Below, one piece after another: positions 56,065 to 64,000 of a DNA stretch of 64,000 nt (position 1 is its first letter; the number at the start of each line of letters is the position of its first letter). The translations under genes were made by a program, and so were the position numbers. The stretch lies in NCBI RefSeq assembly GCF_003332885.2, contig NZ_QOWJ01000010.1:92890-156889 (forward strand), read 5' to 3'. Below the pieces are notes generated by a model. The model searched no databases. It was not told the origin of the DNA and was given only the letters and a program-made list of their open reading frames with translations. The DNA is from Paracnuella aquatica. Lineage in GTDB: Bacteria > Bacteroidota > Bacteroidia > Chitinophagales > Chitinophagaceae.

Positions 56065-57540
56065 ATGATCGTTTTACTACTGTTTTTGGTTCCGCTGATC
56101 GGAGGTCTGGTAAGCTTTGCGCTGAAGGATGACCGCACCGCAAAAGGCTGGGCCCTGCTGGTTTCCTTTGTTACGCTGGCGCTGGCCATTTGGGGCAACA
56201 GCGTGGCCGGCACCGATGCGGGCCGTGCTTTCCAGGGTGCCTGGATGGGATCGCTGGGTTCTTCTTTCTCGCTACAGCTTGATGGTCTTTCCGGCATTTT
56301 AACCTTGCTGGCAGCCGTAGCTTATCCAATTATTCTGCTGGCCACATGGAACAGCACCTACAAGCGCCCAGGCAACTTTTTTGCCCTGATGCTGCTGACC
56401 CAGGCCGGTATGATTGGCGTGTTCACTGCCACCGATGCGCTGCTGTTTTACTTCTTTTGGGAGCTGGCGCTGATCCCCATGTATTTCCTGTGCTCGCAGT
56501 GGGGTGGCGAACGCCGCATTGCCGTTACTTTCAAATTCTTCATCTACACCTTCGCCGCTTCGGTGCTGATGCTGATCGGGTTGTTGTACCTCTATTTTCA
56601 AACACCCGACCGCTCTTTTGCGCTGCAGTCGTTTTATGCCATTGAGCTTCCGGTGTCGCAGCAAAGCGTTGTGTTTTGGCTGCTGTTTATTGCCTTTGCA
56701 GTTAAAATGCCCATTTTCCCATTCCACACATGGCAGCCCGATACCTACGAGCAATCGCCAACGGCGGCTACAATGGTGCTGAGTGGCATCATGGTAAAAA
56801 TGGGTGTGTTTGGGGTCATCCGTTGGGTCATCCCGGTAGTGCCTGCAGCGGCTTATAGCTGGGGCGATGTGGTGATGAGCATGTCCATCATCGGCATTAT
56901 TTACGCTTCGCTTATTGCCATTCAGCAAAACGACCTGAAGCGCCTGATTGCCTATTCTTCTATTGCACACATCGGCCTGATGGCTGCAACGCTTTTTGCC
57001 GAAACAGAAAGCGGTTGGCAGGGCGTGATGATGCAGATGTTTAACCACGGTGTCAACATCATCGGGTTGTGGATTGTGGTGGAACTGATCGAACGCCAGA
57101 TGGGTACCCGCAAACTGTCTGAGCTGGGCGGCCTGGCACAAAAAGCGCCGGCACTGGCCATACTGTTGGTGATCGTTGCGTTTGCCAATATTTCGTTGCC
57201 GCTCACCAATGCGTTTGTTGGCGAGTTCATGATGTTCAACGGCATTTTTACATCTACCATTACCAAGTACAACGAGCTGTTTGCCGTGCTGGCCATGCTC
57301 AGCATCATACTGGCTGCGGTTTACACGCTAAACATGATCCAAAAAGTGTTTTTTGGACCGGTAAATAACCTGACGGCAAATGCCACCGACATCCGTTTCA
57401 ACGAAAAGCTGGCGTTGGGTGTGGTAGTGCTCCTGATACTGGTGTTTGGTATTTACCCGCAACCGCTGCTCAACTTGACCGGTGGTTTTGTAGACGTGAT
57501 TTTGAATAAAGCAAATGTTGCTCACCTGATAGTAAAATAA
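56065..57540 (+). CDS. nuoM: NADH-quinone oxidoreductase subunit M
   Basis: Antiporter-like proton-pumping subunit; 491 aa, about fourteen helices. Key blocks: LLFYFFWELALIPMYFLCSQ with the conserved Glu, KMPIFPFHTWQPDTYEQSPT, ATMVLSGIMVKMGVFG with the pump Lys, and DLKRLIAYSSIAHIGLM. It overlaps or abuts nuoN with a 2-base gap, implying coupled translation. Confidence 0.98.
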   Translation: MIVLLLFLVPLIGGLVSFALKDDRTAKGWALLVSFVTLALAIWGNSVAGTDAGRAFQGAWMGSLGSSFSLQLDGLSGILTLLAAVAYPIILLATWNSTYKRPGNFFALMLLTQAGMIGVFTATDALLFYFFWELALIPMYFLCSQWGGERRIAVTFKFFIYTFAASVLMLIGLLYLYFQTPDRSFALQSFYAIELPVSQQSVVFWLLFIAFAVKMPIFPFHTWQPDTYEQSPTAATMVLSGIMVKMGVFGVIRWVIPVVPAAAYSWGDVVMSMSIIGIIYASLIAIQQNDLKRLIAYSSIAHIGLMAATLFAETESGWQGVMMQMFNHGVNIIGLWIVVELIERQMGTRKLSELGGLAQKAPALAILLVIVAFANISLPLTNAFVGEFMMFNGIFTSTITKYNELFAVLAMLSIILAAVYTLNMIQKVFFGPVNNLTANATDIRFNEKLALGVVVLLILVFGIYPQPLLNLTGGFVDVILNKANVAHLIVK

Positions 57541-57542
57541 TT

Positions 57543-58916
57543 ATGAACGCTTTAATTTTTTCGGCGCTGAGCGGTGTTGCGATGATGTTTGCAGGCATCT
57601 GGCTGCGCACCAACAACAGCATTCGCAGTCTTGCAATTTTACTGTCGTTGGTAAATATTGTGGTTACGTTTTTGGAGCTGCGTGGCGTGCACATTGTGCA
57701 GGTAAATACGGCCGGCATGCTGGCTTTTGATTCCTTTGCACTCCTTTTTATCCTCATTGCGCAGGTGTCCACGCTGGTGTTTTTCCTGTTGTCGTCACGC
57801 GATATGGAAAAGGTGGGCCGCAACTATCCCGATTATTTCGCACTGATCTTTTTTATACTGGCTGGTGTTGCTATTTCGGCAGCGTTTCAATCGCTCTTGC
57901 TCCTTTTTTTGGGCATCGAAATCATGTCCATTCCGCTGTACATTTTGGCCGGCGCCGACAAGCGTAACTTGAAAAGCAACGAAGCGTCGCTGAAGTACTT
58001 TTTGATGGGCTCTTTTTCAACGGGCCTGATGCTGATGGGCATTGCCTTGCTGTATGGTGCTACCGGCACATTTAACCTGCAGGGTTATGTGTATGACCTG
58101 GCCAATATTCCCGTGTTGCTCATTGCAGGCCTCATGCTCTTGTTGTTTGCCATGTCGTTCAAAGTATCGGCGGCGCCCTTCCATTTCTGGACGCCCGATG
58201 TGTATGATGGCTCGCCCAGCGTGTTCACTTCGTACATGGCTACGGTGGTAAAAGCGGCTGCGTTCATTGCATTCATGCGGTTGTTTGCCGAAAGCTTTGG
58301 CGCCATTAAAACCGAATGGAAAGTGTTGGTGGGCATCATTACCGCGGCTACCCTGTTTATTGGCAATATCACTGCGGTGTTTCAGCAAAGCGTTAAGCGC
58401 ATGCTGGCGTATTCGTCCATTGCGCAAGCCGGCTTTATGATGATGGCCATTTATGCACTCAACTCCGATGCGAAAGAAGGTTTGTTGCTGTATGCTGCGG
58501 CTTATTCACTGGCCACTATCGGCATTTTTGCCGTGCTGGTAAAAATGAAAGACCAAACCTTTGATGGCTTCAACGGCTTTGCACGCCAGCAACCGCTGGT
58601 GGCGGCCACACTGGTCATATTCCTGCTGTCGCTGGCAGGCATTCCGTTAACGGCTGGTTTCCTTTCCAAGTTCATGATGTTGCGGGCAACCATTGTCGAA
58701 GGGAACATCTGGCTGGTGGTATTTGCTGTGTTGATGGCTGCAGTGTCGGTGTACTATTATTTCCGTTTGATACAGGCCATGTATTTCCGCGAAAGCAATC
58801 AAACCCTGGCCCTTGATATTACACCCGGGTTCCGGTACACGCTGGTTGGCGTGGCCGCTGTTACCATCATCCTGGGCGTGTTCCCGAATGTGCTGACGTA
58901 TTGGCTCTACTTTTAG
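57543..58916 (+). CDS. nuoN: NADH-quinone oxidoreductase subunit N
   Basis: Third antiporter-like subunit; 457 aa, about thirteen or fourteen helices. Blocks: LLLLFLGIEIMSIPLYILAG, KVSAAPFHFWTPDVYDGSPS, VFTSYMATVVKAAAFIAF and SVKRMLAYSSIAQAGFMMMA. It is the last nuo gene and is followed by a terminator embedded in a repeat palindrome. Confidence 0.98.
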   Translation: MNALIFSALSGVAMMFAGIWLRTNNSIRSLAILLSLVNIVVTFLELRGVHIVQVNTAGMLAFDSFALLFILIAQVSTLVFFLLSSRDMEKVGRNYPDYFALIFFILAGVAISAAFQSLLLLFLGIEIMSIPLYILAGADKRNLKSNEASLKYFLMGSFSTGLMLMGIALLYGATGTFNLQGYVYDLANIPVLLIAGLMLLLFAMSFKVSAAPFHFWTPDVYDGSPSVFTSYMATVVKAAAFIAFMRLFAESFGAIKTEWKVLVGIITAATLFIGNITAVFQQSVKRMLAYSSIAQAGFMMMAIYALNSDAKEGLLLYAAAYSLATIGIFAVLVKMKDQTFDGFNGFARQQPLVAATLVIFLLSLAGIPLTAGFLSKFMMLRATIVEGNIWLVVFAVLMAAVSVYYYFRLIQAMYFRESNQTLALDITPGFRYTLVGVAAVTIILGVFPNVLTYWLYF

Positions 58917-58919
58917 GAA

Positions 58920-59082
58920 CAGTAAAGACGGGAAAGACCGGAAAGTCGGAAAAGAATTTACTTGCTTATAAATGTCCTGCGTGGTTTGAGAATTTAACCT
59001 CAAAACACGCAGGACATTTTTTATTAACAGCAAAAAGTCTTTACCGTCTTTACCGACTATCCGGTCTTTCCCGTCTTCTCAC
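58920..59082. repeat. Large palindrome flanking the nuo terminator, GTAAAGACGGGAAAGACCGG word
   Basis: The left arm (58922-58955) GTAAAGACGGGAAAGACCGG and the right arm (59037-59080), TCTTTACCGTCTTTACCGAC then CCGGTCTTTCCCGTC, are reverse complements with small changes. They enclose the terminator hairpin at 58970-59025. Related to 9052-9127. Confidence 0.75.
58970..59025 (+). terminator. Terminator of the nuo operon
   Basis: AATGTCCTGCGTG (58971-58983) pairs with CACGCAGGACATT (59005-59017). Inner TTTGAG/CTCAAA lengthens the stem. TTTTTATT follows. Confidence 0.9.
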
Positions 59083-59105
59083 TAACTTAGAGCCAATTAG
59101 CCTAC

Positions 59106-60380
59106 ATGAACCTTTCCGATACATTTTCCCTCTCGTGGCGCACTGTGCGCAGTACCAAGCTGCGCACCGGCATTACCGTAGCCATTATTGCGTTTGGCAT
59201 CATGGCGCTGGTGGGCATTATCACGGCCATTAAAGCCATGAACCAAAAGCTGACGGAAAGCTTCTCCACCATGGGTGCTACCGGCTTCAGCATACGCTTT
59301 AAGGAACGCAACATCCGCTTTGGCGGCGGTGGCTCCGAGTCGACGCTGAGCAAAAAAGGCGCCCGTAAAGAAAAGAAATCAAACCTGGGCAAACCCATCA
59401 CCGACGAGGAGGCCGCTGCATTTGCCAGCCGGTATAAATTTCCTGCAACGGTAGGCTTGTCGGTGCTGGCCACACGCAATGCCATCATCAATTTTAATTC
59501 AAGGAAAACATCGCCCAACGTCTTTGTGTTTGGTGCCGACGATAACTACCTTGCCCTGAATGGTTTTAACCTCATTGGCGGCCGCAATTTCAGCCGGCAG
59601 GATATACGGTCGGGTGGCAACTTTTGCCTGCTGGGCTACGACGTTGCCAAAAAACTGTTTCAAAACCGCCCGGAAAGGGGCGTAAATGCCGTTGTACGGA
59701 TCAATAGCATTCCATACAGGGTCATTGGTGTATTGTCGAGCCGCGGGTCTTCATTTGGCTTTAGCCGCGATAATGTGGTGGTTGCACCGTACCGGAATAT
59801 TCAACGCAATTTCAGCATCACCAGTTCGTACGTGATTGGCGTAATGGCTACTGATCATTCGACGGTAGAAGATGCCATGGGCGAAGCCGAAGGATTGTTC
59901 CGCGCTGTGCGCAAATTGAACACGACCGAGGCCAGCAATTTTGCTATGGACCGTGCCGATGCCGTTGCAGAAAAAATGATGAACAGCCTTGGTTTTTTAA
60001 CCATATCAGCTACAGTTATTGGCCTCATCACACTTGTTGGCGCAGCGATCGGGTTGATGAATATTATGCTGGTTTCTGTTACCGAACGCACCAAGGAAGT
60101 GGGGCTGGTAAAGGCTATTGGTGGCAAGAGCAAAATGGTGCGGATGCAGTTTTTATTTGAAGCCATTATTATTTCTATACTCGGTGCCTTCTTTGGCATT
60201 GTATTGGGCGTGGGTGTGGGCAATTTGTTTTCAGCAGTGCTCTCCACGGGTTTTGTGGTGCCCTGGGACTGGATCGGGTATGGCATCATCATCTGCACAC
60301 TGGTAGGCCTTGGCGCCGGTTTGTATCCTGCTTGGAAAGCCGGTAAACTAAATCCCATCGAAGCTTTGCGCTACGAATAA
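59106..60380 (+). CDS. MacB/FtsX-type ABC transporter permease
   Basis: A 424-aa inner-membrane protein. Helix 1 at about 20-45 (LRTGITVAIIAFGIMALVGI) is followed by a large periplasmic MacB-like domain (about 50-290) and three C-terminal helices (about 300-330, 350-380, 390-412) in the FtsX layout, with MNIMLVSVTERTKEVGLVKA typical. It is the membrane part of a MacB/LolCDE-like mechanotransmission exporter. No ATPase or periplasmic adaptor gene is adjacent, so its partner must be elsewhere. It lies between the nuo terminator and exbB, on the same strand. Confidence 0.88.
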   Translation: MNLSDTFSLSWRTVRSTKLRTGITVAIIAFGIMALVGIITAIKAMNQKLTESFSTMGATGFSIRFKERNIRFGGGGSESTLSKKGARKEKKSNLGKPITDEEAAAFASRYKFPATVGLSVLATRNAIINFNSRKTSPNVFVFGADDNYLALNGFNLIGGRNFSRQDIRSGGNFCLLGYDVAKKLFQNRPERGVNAVVRINSIPYRVIGVLSSRGSSFGFSRDNVVVAPYRNIQRNFSITSSYVIGVMATDHSTVEDAMGEAEGLFRAVRKLNTTEASNFAMDRADAVAEKMMNSLGFLTISATVIGLITLVGAAIGLMNIMLVSVTERTKEVGLVKAIGGKSKMVRMQFLFEAIIISILGAFFGIVLGVGVGNLFSAVLSTGFVVPWDWIGYGIIICTLVGLGAGLYPAWKAGKLNPIEALRYE

Positions 60381-60572
60381 CAATATTTAAACATGTAGCT
60401 TGCCTGCATTTAAACGGCCGCGCCAATCATTGCATTTAGAATAATTATGAACTGAGCAACTACAGTTGAAAATTTTAAACCTTTCATCACATTTCACACT
60501 TTTTTTCCTTAGAATTGTGCACTTGAAAAAACAAAAGCAAACAAAAACCCTTTTTCACATCACTAAAAATTA

Positions 60573-61451
60573 ATGACCATGGCAGCAGAGTCTAGACCGA
60601 CTGCAACCACAACAACCGCAAATGTGAAGTCCACTTCTGTGCAACCGAAGAAAAGCAGCAATGCCATTTCATGGATAGCTCCCGTACTTTGTATCGTAGC
60701 TGGTTACAGCATTTGGAGATTTCTGATGGGCAACCCCGATGGATTCAAGCAGCCTGATGCAGCCGGTGGTTTCTGGCCCCACCACCTCGGACCGAAAGAT
60801 GCGTTCCACGCCATTTATGAAGGTGGTATCATCGTACCCCTGCTGATTGGTTTATTGCTGATCGTAATTGCGTTTTCTATTGAGCGTTTCCTGACCATTC
60901 AAAAAGCGCTGGGTAAAGGCAACATTGCTGACTTCATCCGCAAAGTGCAGTACCACCTGGCCAACCGCAACGTAGATGCTGCCCTGGCTGAGTGCGATAA
61001 GCAACGCGGCTCTGTAGCCAACGTAATGAAAGCTGGCCTGCGTCGTTACAAAGAAATGATTGGCAACACCGAGCTGGACACTGATCAAAAAGTACTGTCG
61101 ATCCAGAAAGAAGTAGAAGAAGCAACTGCCCTTGAGCTGCCTATGCTGCAAAAGAACCTGGTGTTCCTGTCTACAATCGTATCGCTGGGTACCCTGGTAG
61201 CCCTGCTGGGTACGGTAATGGGTATGATCCGTTCGTTTGCTGCCCTTGGTGAAGAAGGTGGTGCTGGTGCAGCCTCCAACCTGGCGGTAGGTATCTCTGA
61301 AGCCCTGTATAACACTGCCCTGGGTATCGGTACCTCGGCTATTGCCCTGGTAATGTACAACGTGTTTACTACTAAAATTGACGCCATCACCTACGGTATC
61401 GATGAGTCTGGTTTCACCCTGACCCAATCTTTTGCATCGCTGTACAAATAA
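60573..61451 (+). CDS. exbB: MotA/TolQ/ExbB proton-channel protein
   Basis: Proton-channel subunit that powers TonB; 292 aa. A Thr/Ala-rich cytoplasmic N-terminus and an extra helix (about 33-52) precede the ExbB core helices (about 88-112, 204-228, 240-270). The core motif NLVFLSTIVSLGTLVALLG is followed by GMIRSFAALGEEGG and ISEALYNTALGIGTSAIA. The long N-terminal part is usual in Bacteroidota. ATG 60573 or 60579 are both possible. It starts an exbB-exbD-exbD-tonB operon. The 192-base upstream gap has only a weak -7-like TAGAATTG at 60510-60517. Confidence 0.94.
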   Translation: MTMAAESRPTATTTTANVKSTSVQPKKSSNAISWIAPVLCIVAGYSIWRFLMGNPDGFKQPDAAGGFWPHHLGPKDAFHAIYEGGIIVPLLIGLLLIVIAFSIERFLTIQKALGKGNIADFIRKVQYHLANRNVDAALAECDKQRGSVANVMKAGLRRYKEMIGNTELDTDQKVLSIQKEVEEATALELPMLQKNLVFLSTIVSLGTLVALLGTVMGMIRSFAALGEEGGAGAASNLAVGISEALYNTALGIGTSAIALVMYNVFTTKIDAITYGIDESGFTLTQSFASLYK

Positions 61452-61511
61452 GCTGCAAAAAGTTTGTGGAATAGTAGAAACCTGTGCATCTCATTCTAAA
61501 TTTTTCTAAAC

Positions 61512-62165
61512 ATGCCTGCAGTAAAAATTGCAAAGAAAAGTGCAGAAACGGACATGACGCCCTTCGTGGACATCGCGTTCCTGATTCTGACCTTTTTCAT
61601 TATGGCAACAAAGATGAAGCCACCGGAGCCCGTGGAAATTACCACGCCCAACTCGGTGTCGACAAAGGAGTTGCCGGCGAATGACGCCATCCTGGTGGAA
61701 ATGGATGGCACCGGCCGGGTGTTCTTTACCATGCTGGTGGAAAACGATCCGCAGTCGAAGCTCTCTGTAATCCGCAACCTCAACACGACCCGTAACCTGG
61801 GCCTGACCGATGCGGAGATGCAGAATTTTGTAAAAACCTATTCCGTAGGCGTTCCGTTTACCGGGCTCAAGCAACTGCTGGGTACCCCGGCCGACAGGCA
61901 AAAAGATATCAAGCAACCGGGCATCCCGGTGCGTGATAGCGCCAACAACGAACTGACCATCTGGATCCGCGACGCGATTACCGCTCTTTCAGGCCGTAAA
62001 CTCAACTACCTGATCAAAGGCGATAACAACGCTAAGTATCCCGATTTCAAGAACGTACTGGCAGCCTTTAAAAAGAACGACATTTACAAGTTCCAGCTCG
62101 TAACCAATCCGGAAGACGTGCCTATGGGTACCGATTTGTTTAAGAGCCGTAACGCAGTTAAGTAA
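61512..62165 (+). CDS. exbD: ExbD/TolR-type protein, first copy
   Basis: Single-helix stator partner of ExbB; 217 aa. MTPFVDIAFLILTFFIMATK (about residues 16-35) carries the conserved Asp of the proton path. The periplasmic domain is about 40-217 and longer than in enterobacterial ExbD (about 140). It is 60 bases after exbB and 32 before the second exbD copy. Confidence 0.93.
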   Translation: MPAVKIAKKSAETDMTPFVDIAFLILTFFIMATKMKPPEPVEITTPNSVSTKELPANDAILVEMDGTGRVFFTMLVENDPQSKLSVIRNLNTTRNLGLTDAEMQNFVKTYSVGVPFTGLKQLLGTPADRQKDIKQPGIPVRDSANNELTIWIRDAITALSGRKLNYLIKGDNNAKYPDFKNVLAAFKKNDIYKFQLVTNPEDVPMGTDLFKSRNAVK

Positions 62166-62197
62166 ACCCGATTTTTTAAACAAACAAACCAAACGGT

Positions 62198-62767
62198 ATG
62201 GCTTCATTAGATACTGGTGGTGGCGATAGTGGCCACAAGAAAGGGCCTGGCGTCAAAAAGCAGAAGCGTCAGTCGACCCGTGTGGATATGACCCCGATGG
62301 TGGACCTGGGTTTTCTGCTCATCACGTTTTTCATCTTTACCTCCACCATGAGCACGCCTGCAACAATGGACCTGTTCATGCCAAAGGATACCGAAAAGCC
62401 TGAAGAGCAAAACAAAGCGAAAGAGTCGGGAGCACTTACTGTAATGCTGGGCAAGGAAAACAACGTTTATTACTACGAAGGACAGCTGGCACCTGATGCC
62501 TCTAACTTCAAGTCGACAAACTTTGATCCTGAAACTGGCATTCGTAAAGTGATCATGGACAAAAAGCGCAGCACCAACATCGAAGATTTGGTGATTGTGA
62601 TCAAGCCCAGTCCGGAAGCGAACTACAAAAACACGGTGGACATGCTCGATGAAATGGCGATCAACGAAGTAAAACGCTTTGCACTGGTTGATATTTCTGA
62701 CGTAGAGCAGCAGCTGGTAACCGCTACCGAAGGTGGTGGAGCTCCAGCGCCGGCCCCGGCACAATAG
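62198..62767 (+). CDS. exbD: ExbD/TolR-type protein, second copy
   Basis: Second ExbD; 189 aa. A basic N-terminus (KKGPGVKKQKRQSTRVD) precedes the membrane helix VDMTPMVDLGFLLITFFIF with the conserved Asp, then a periplasmic domain ending in an Ala/Pro tail. Two different ExbD proteins per ExbB is the standard Bacteroidota arrangement, likely forming a mixed ExbD dimer (inference). It lies 38 bases before tonB. Confidence 0.93.
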   Translation: MASLDTGGGDSGHKKGPGVKKQKRQSTRVDMTPMVDLGFLLITFFIFTSTMSTPATMDLFMPKDTEKPEEQNKAKESGALTVMLGKENNVYYYEGQLAPDASNFKSTNFDPETGIRKVIMDKKRSTNIEDLVIVIKPSPEANYKNTVDMLDEMAINEVKRFALVDISDVEQQLVTATEGGGAPAPAPAQ

Positions 62768-62805
62768 TAGTTCAAGAAAAAAGAAACCTATTTTAAACAA
62801 AGAGC

Positions 62806-63642
62806 ATGGAAGCAAATAAAATTCTAAGTGCCGACATCCTGGACATCCTGTTCGAGAACAGGAACAAGTCTTACGGTGCTTACGAACTCCGAAAAACGTA
62901 CAACCGCCGCATTTGGGTGGCGTTGGCGATTACTGCGGGGATCGCTGCCGCACTCTTCCTGTATGCTTTTATCTCCGCTTCGTTGAAAGACGATACCGCT
63001 AAACTGGAAATTTCCAACGAGGTGGTACTGGAAGAAATAAAGCAGGAAGAAGAGAAAAAACCGGAGCCGCCTCCGCCACCGCCGCCACCCAAGCAGGAAC
63101 CACCTAAAGTGGAAATGACCAAATTTACCCCGCCTAAAATCGTAAAAGATGAAGAGGTGAAGAAAGAGGACATTCCACCTGAAGTAGAGAAGCTGGAAGA
63201 CACCAAGATCGACATCATCAGCCAGGAAGGTGTGAAGGATGAAGGTTTTGCTGCACCGCCGGTTGTCGATGCCGGTAAGCAGGTTGTGGAAGCCCCCAAA
63301 GTAGAAGACGAAAACAAAGTTTTTGAAAAGGTGGAAGTGGATGCCTCCTTTACCGGTGGTGAAAGCGCCTGGCGCCGTTTCTTGGAACGTAACCTGAACG
63401 CAAGCACCCCTGTAGATAACGGAGCGCCTCCGGGATCTTACCAGGTTGTGGTTCAGTTTATCGTGGACAAAACCGGTAGCGTAAGCGACGTAAAAGCCCT
63501 GACCAAACACGGTTACGGCATGGAAGATGAAGCCGTTAAGGTGATTAAACGTGGTCCTAAATGGGTGCCTGCCATCCAGAACGGACGCAACGTAAACGCT
63601 TACCGTAAGCAGCCCATCACTTTCGTAGTTGCTGAAGAATAA
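62806..63642 (+). CDS. tonB: TonB energy transducer, copy 2
   Basis: A 278-aa TonB. The N-terminal tag ILSADILDILFENRNKSYGA (residues 6-25) and a helix (36-57) are followed by an acidic then Pro-rich linker (EPPPPPPPPKQEPP) and a C-terminal TonB domain (about 190-278, VVVQFIVDKTGSVSDVKALT, then RGPKWVPAIQNG). With exbB and two exbD genes it forms a complete TonB motor. It is closely related in its first 35 residues to the orphan TonB at 40248. A GNRA-loop terminator follows at 63673-63700. Confidence 0.96.
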   Translation: MEANKILSADILDILFENRNKSYGAYELRKTYNRRIWVALAITAGIAAALFLYAFISASLKDDTAKLEISNEVVLEEIKQEEEKKPEPPPPPPPPKQEPPKVEMTKFTPPKIVKDEEVKKEDIPPEVEKLEDTKIDIISQEGVKDEGFAAPPVVDAGKQVVEAPKVEDENKVFEKVEVDASFTGGESAWRRFLERNLNASTPVDNGAPPGSYQVVVQFIVDKTGSVSDVKALTKHGYGMEDEAVKVIKRGPKWVPAIQNGRNVNAYRKQPITFVVAEE

Positions 63643-63672
63643 GTTTCTTAGAAACGTCACCTGAATATTGAG

Positions 63673-63700
63673 AAGCCCTCTGCGCAAGCAGGGGGTTTTT
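63673..63700 (+). terminator. Terminator of the exbB-exbD-exbD-tonB operon
   Basis: CCCTCTGC (63676-63683), GCAA tetraloop, GCAGGGGG (63688-63695) with one G-T pair, then TTTTT. Confidence 0.85.
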
Positions 63701-64000
63701 CTTTGACCGGTGATTTGTGTGATTGGGAAAGATTAATATGAATCTTCAAAAAGCTAAAGGAAATCTTTGGGTCAAATAAAAGGTTCTAAATACAAACCGA
63801 ACGCCGCCGCAACGCATTGAACCTTTGATCTGTCATGCCGAACTTGTTTCGGCATCCCCTTTATAATGCGCAAACTCAGGGGGTCAGGAGATGCCGAAAC
63901 AAGTTCGGCATGATTGTCATGATTTATCCAAAAATTTTTTAAGCTGCAGCGGGTCGTTTTTCTTCATACTTCCGGCCCTTAGTCACTACCGAAGCTACGC
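63701..64000. other. Non-coding right end of the window
   Basis: 300 bases with no supported complete gene. It holds the dispersed repeat at 63832-63914. The last 62 bases read open on the minus strand and end in a stop at 63939-63941, so the C-terminus of a gene lying to the right is possible but not shown. Confidence 0.5.
63832..63914. repeat. Dispersed TGCCGAACTTGTTTCGGCA element, copy 2
   Basis: The left arm (63832-63860) contains TGCCGAACTTGTTTCGGCA. The right arm (about 63886-63914) has the reverse complement, with ATGCCGAAACAAGTTCGGCA. It shares 25 identical bases with copy 1 at 30252. Each arm can also fold on itself. Confidence 0.85.

Noticed and set aside
63939-64000. Open minus-strand stretch at the right edge, possible gene C-terminus
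   Set aside because: Only 20 codons are visible and no motif is recognisable; a second short frame overlaps it, so a gene cannot be supported.

Overview
The window looks like a chromosomal segment of a Bacteroidota bacterium, most likely from the Chitinophagaceae/Chitinophagales. The evidence is a short (about 290-residue) primary sigma factor beginning MRQLKIT, promoters of the Bacteroidota type (TTTG, about 20 nt, TAnnTTTG), a short NuoG without the molybdopterin-like domain, an ExbB-ExbD-ExbD-TonB set with the Bacteroidota TonB N-terminus, many Sec lipoproteins, and few recognisable Shine-Dalgarno sites. No rRNA, tRNA, CRISPR array, transposase or prophage was seen. Assignment is from reading motifs only; no database search was possible.

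Region 1 (1-15.6 kb) is an anaerobic-respiration and nitrogen-oxide island. It holds the start of hemN, a sensor kinase with a response regulator fused to a Crp/Fnr-like module, an Rrf2 Fe-S regulator overlapping the iron-sulfur repair protein RIC, a lipoprotein cytochrome c, a nos cluster (nosZ, a FAS1 lipoprotein, a membrane-protein/NosL fusion, nosD, nosF, nosY), a second closely related cytochrome c, and a Crp/Fnr regulator. N2O reduction, its copper maturation and candidate electron donors are therefore grouped with three kinds of redox/NO-type regulators. Two promoter-proximal palindromes sit at the same distance from their -7 boxes.

Region 2 (15.7-26.3 kb) is mostly housekeeping: a DinB-like protein, rimM, rpsP, ffh, rpoD, a START-like protein overlapping tail-to-tail with an unknown gene, an LptF/G-type permease, an exported Tat-type superoxide dismutase, a CDF metal exporter and OsmC. 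Region 3 (25.8-30.2 kb) is a sulfate-assimilation block: a Cys-rich Rrf2 regulator, a 1-Cys peroxiredoxin, cysH, cysD, cysN. Region 4 (30.4-44 kb) is mixed: an unknown secreted protein, two pseudouridine synthases, an LTxxQ-repeat Spy-like protein, rlmN, a thiolase, small secreted proteins, a Uma2 nuclease-fold protein, hisS, a low-molecular-weight phosphatase, and a TonB / small membrane protein / PstS-like / TPR cluster.

Region 5 (44.1-58.9 kb) is a complete complex I operon nuoA-N, carrying a 69-aa membrane protein between nuoG and nuoH and a GxxExxY-family nuclease-fold gene between nuoF and nuoG. It ends in a terminator nested in a larger palindrome. Region 6 (59.1-64 kb) holds a MacB-like permease and exbB-exbD-exbD-tonB.

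The most unusual sequence-level feature is a large set of intergenic imperfect palindromes whose arms are tandem variants of a short word, with several different words but one architecture. One word family also flanks the GxxExxY gene on both sides, suggesting (inference) that this predicted nuclease and the palindromes belong to one dispersing element system. The other strong candidate is the in-frame fusion of a four-helix membrane protein (possible NosB equivalent) with a complete NosL lipoprotein precursor.
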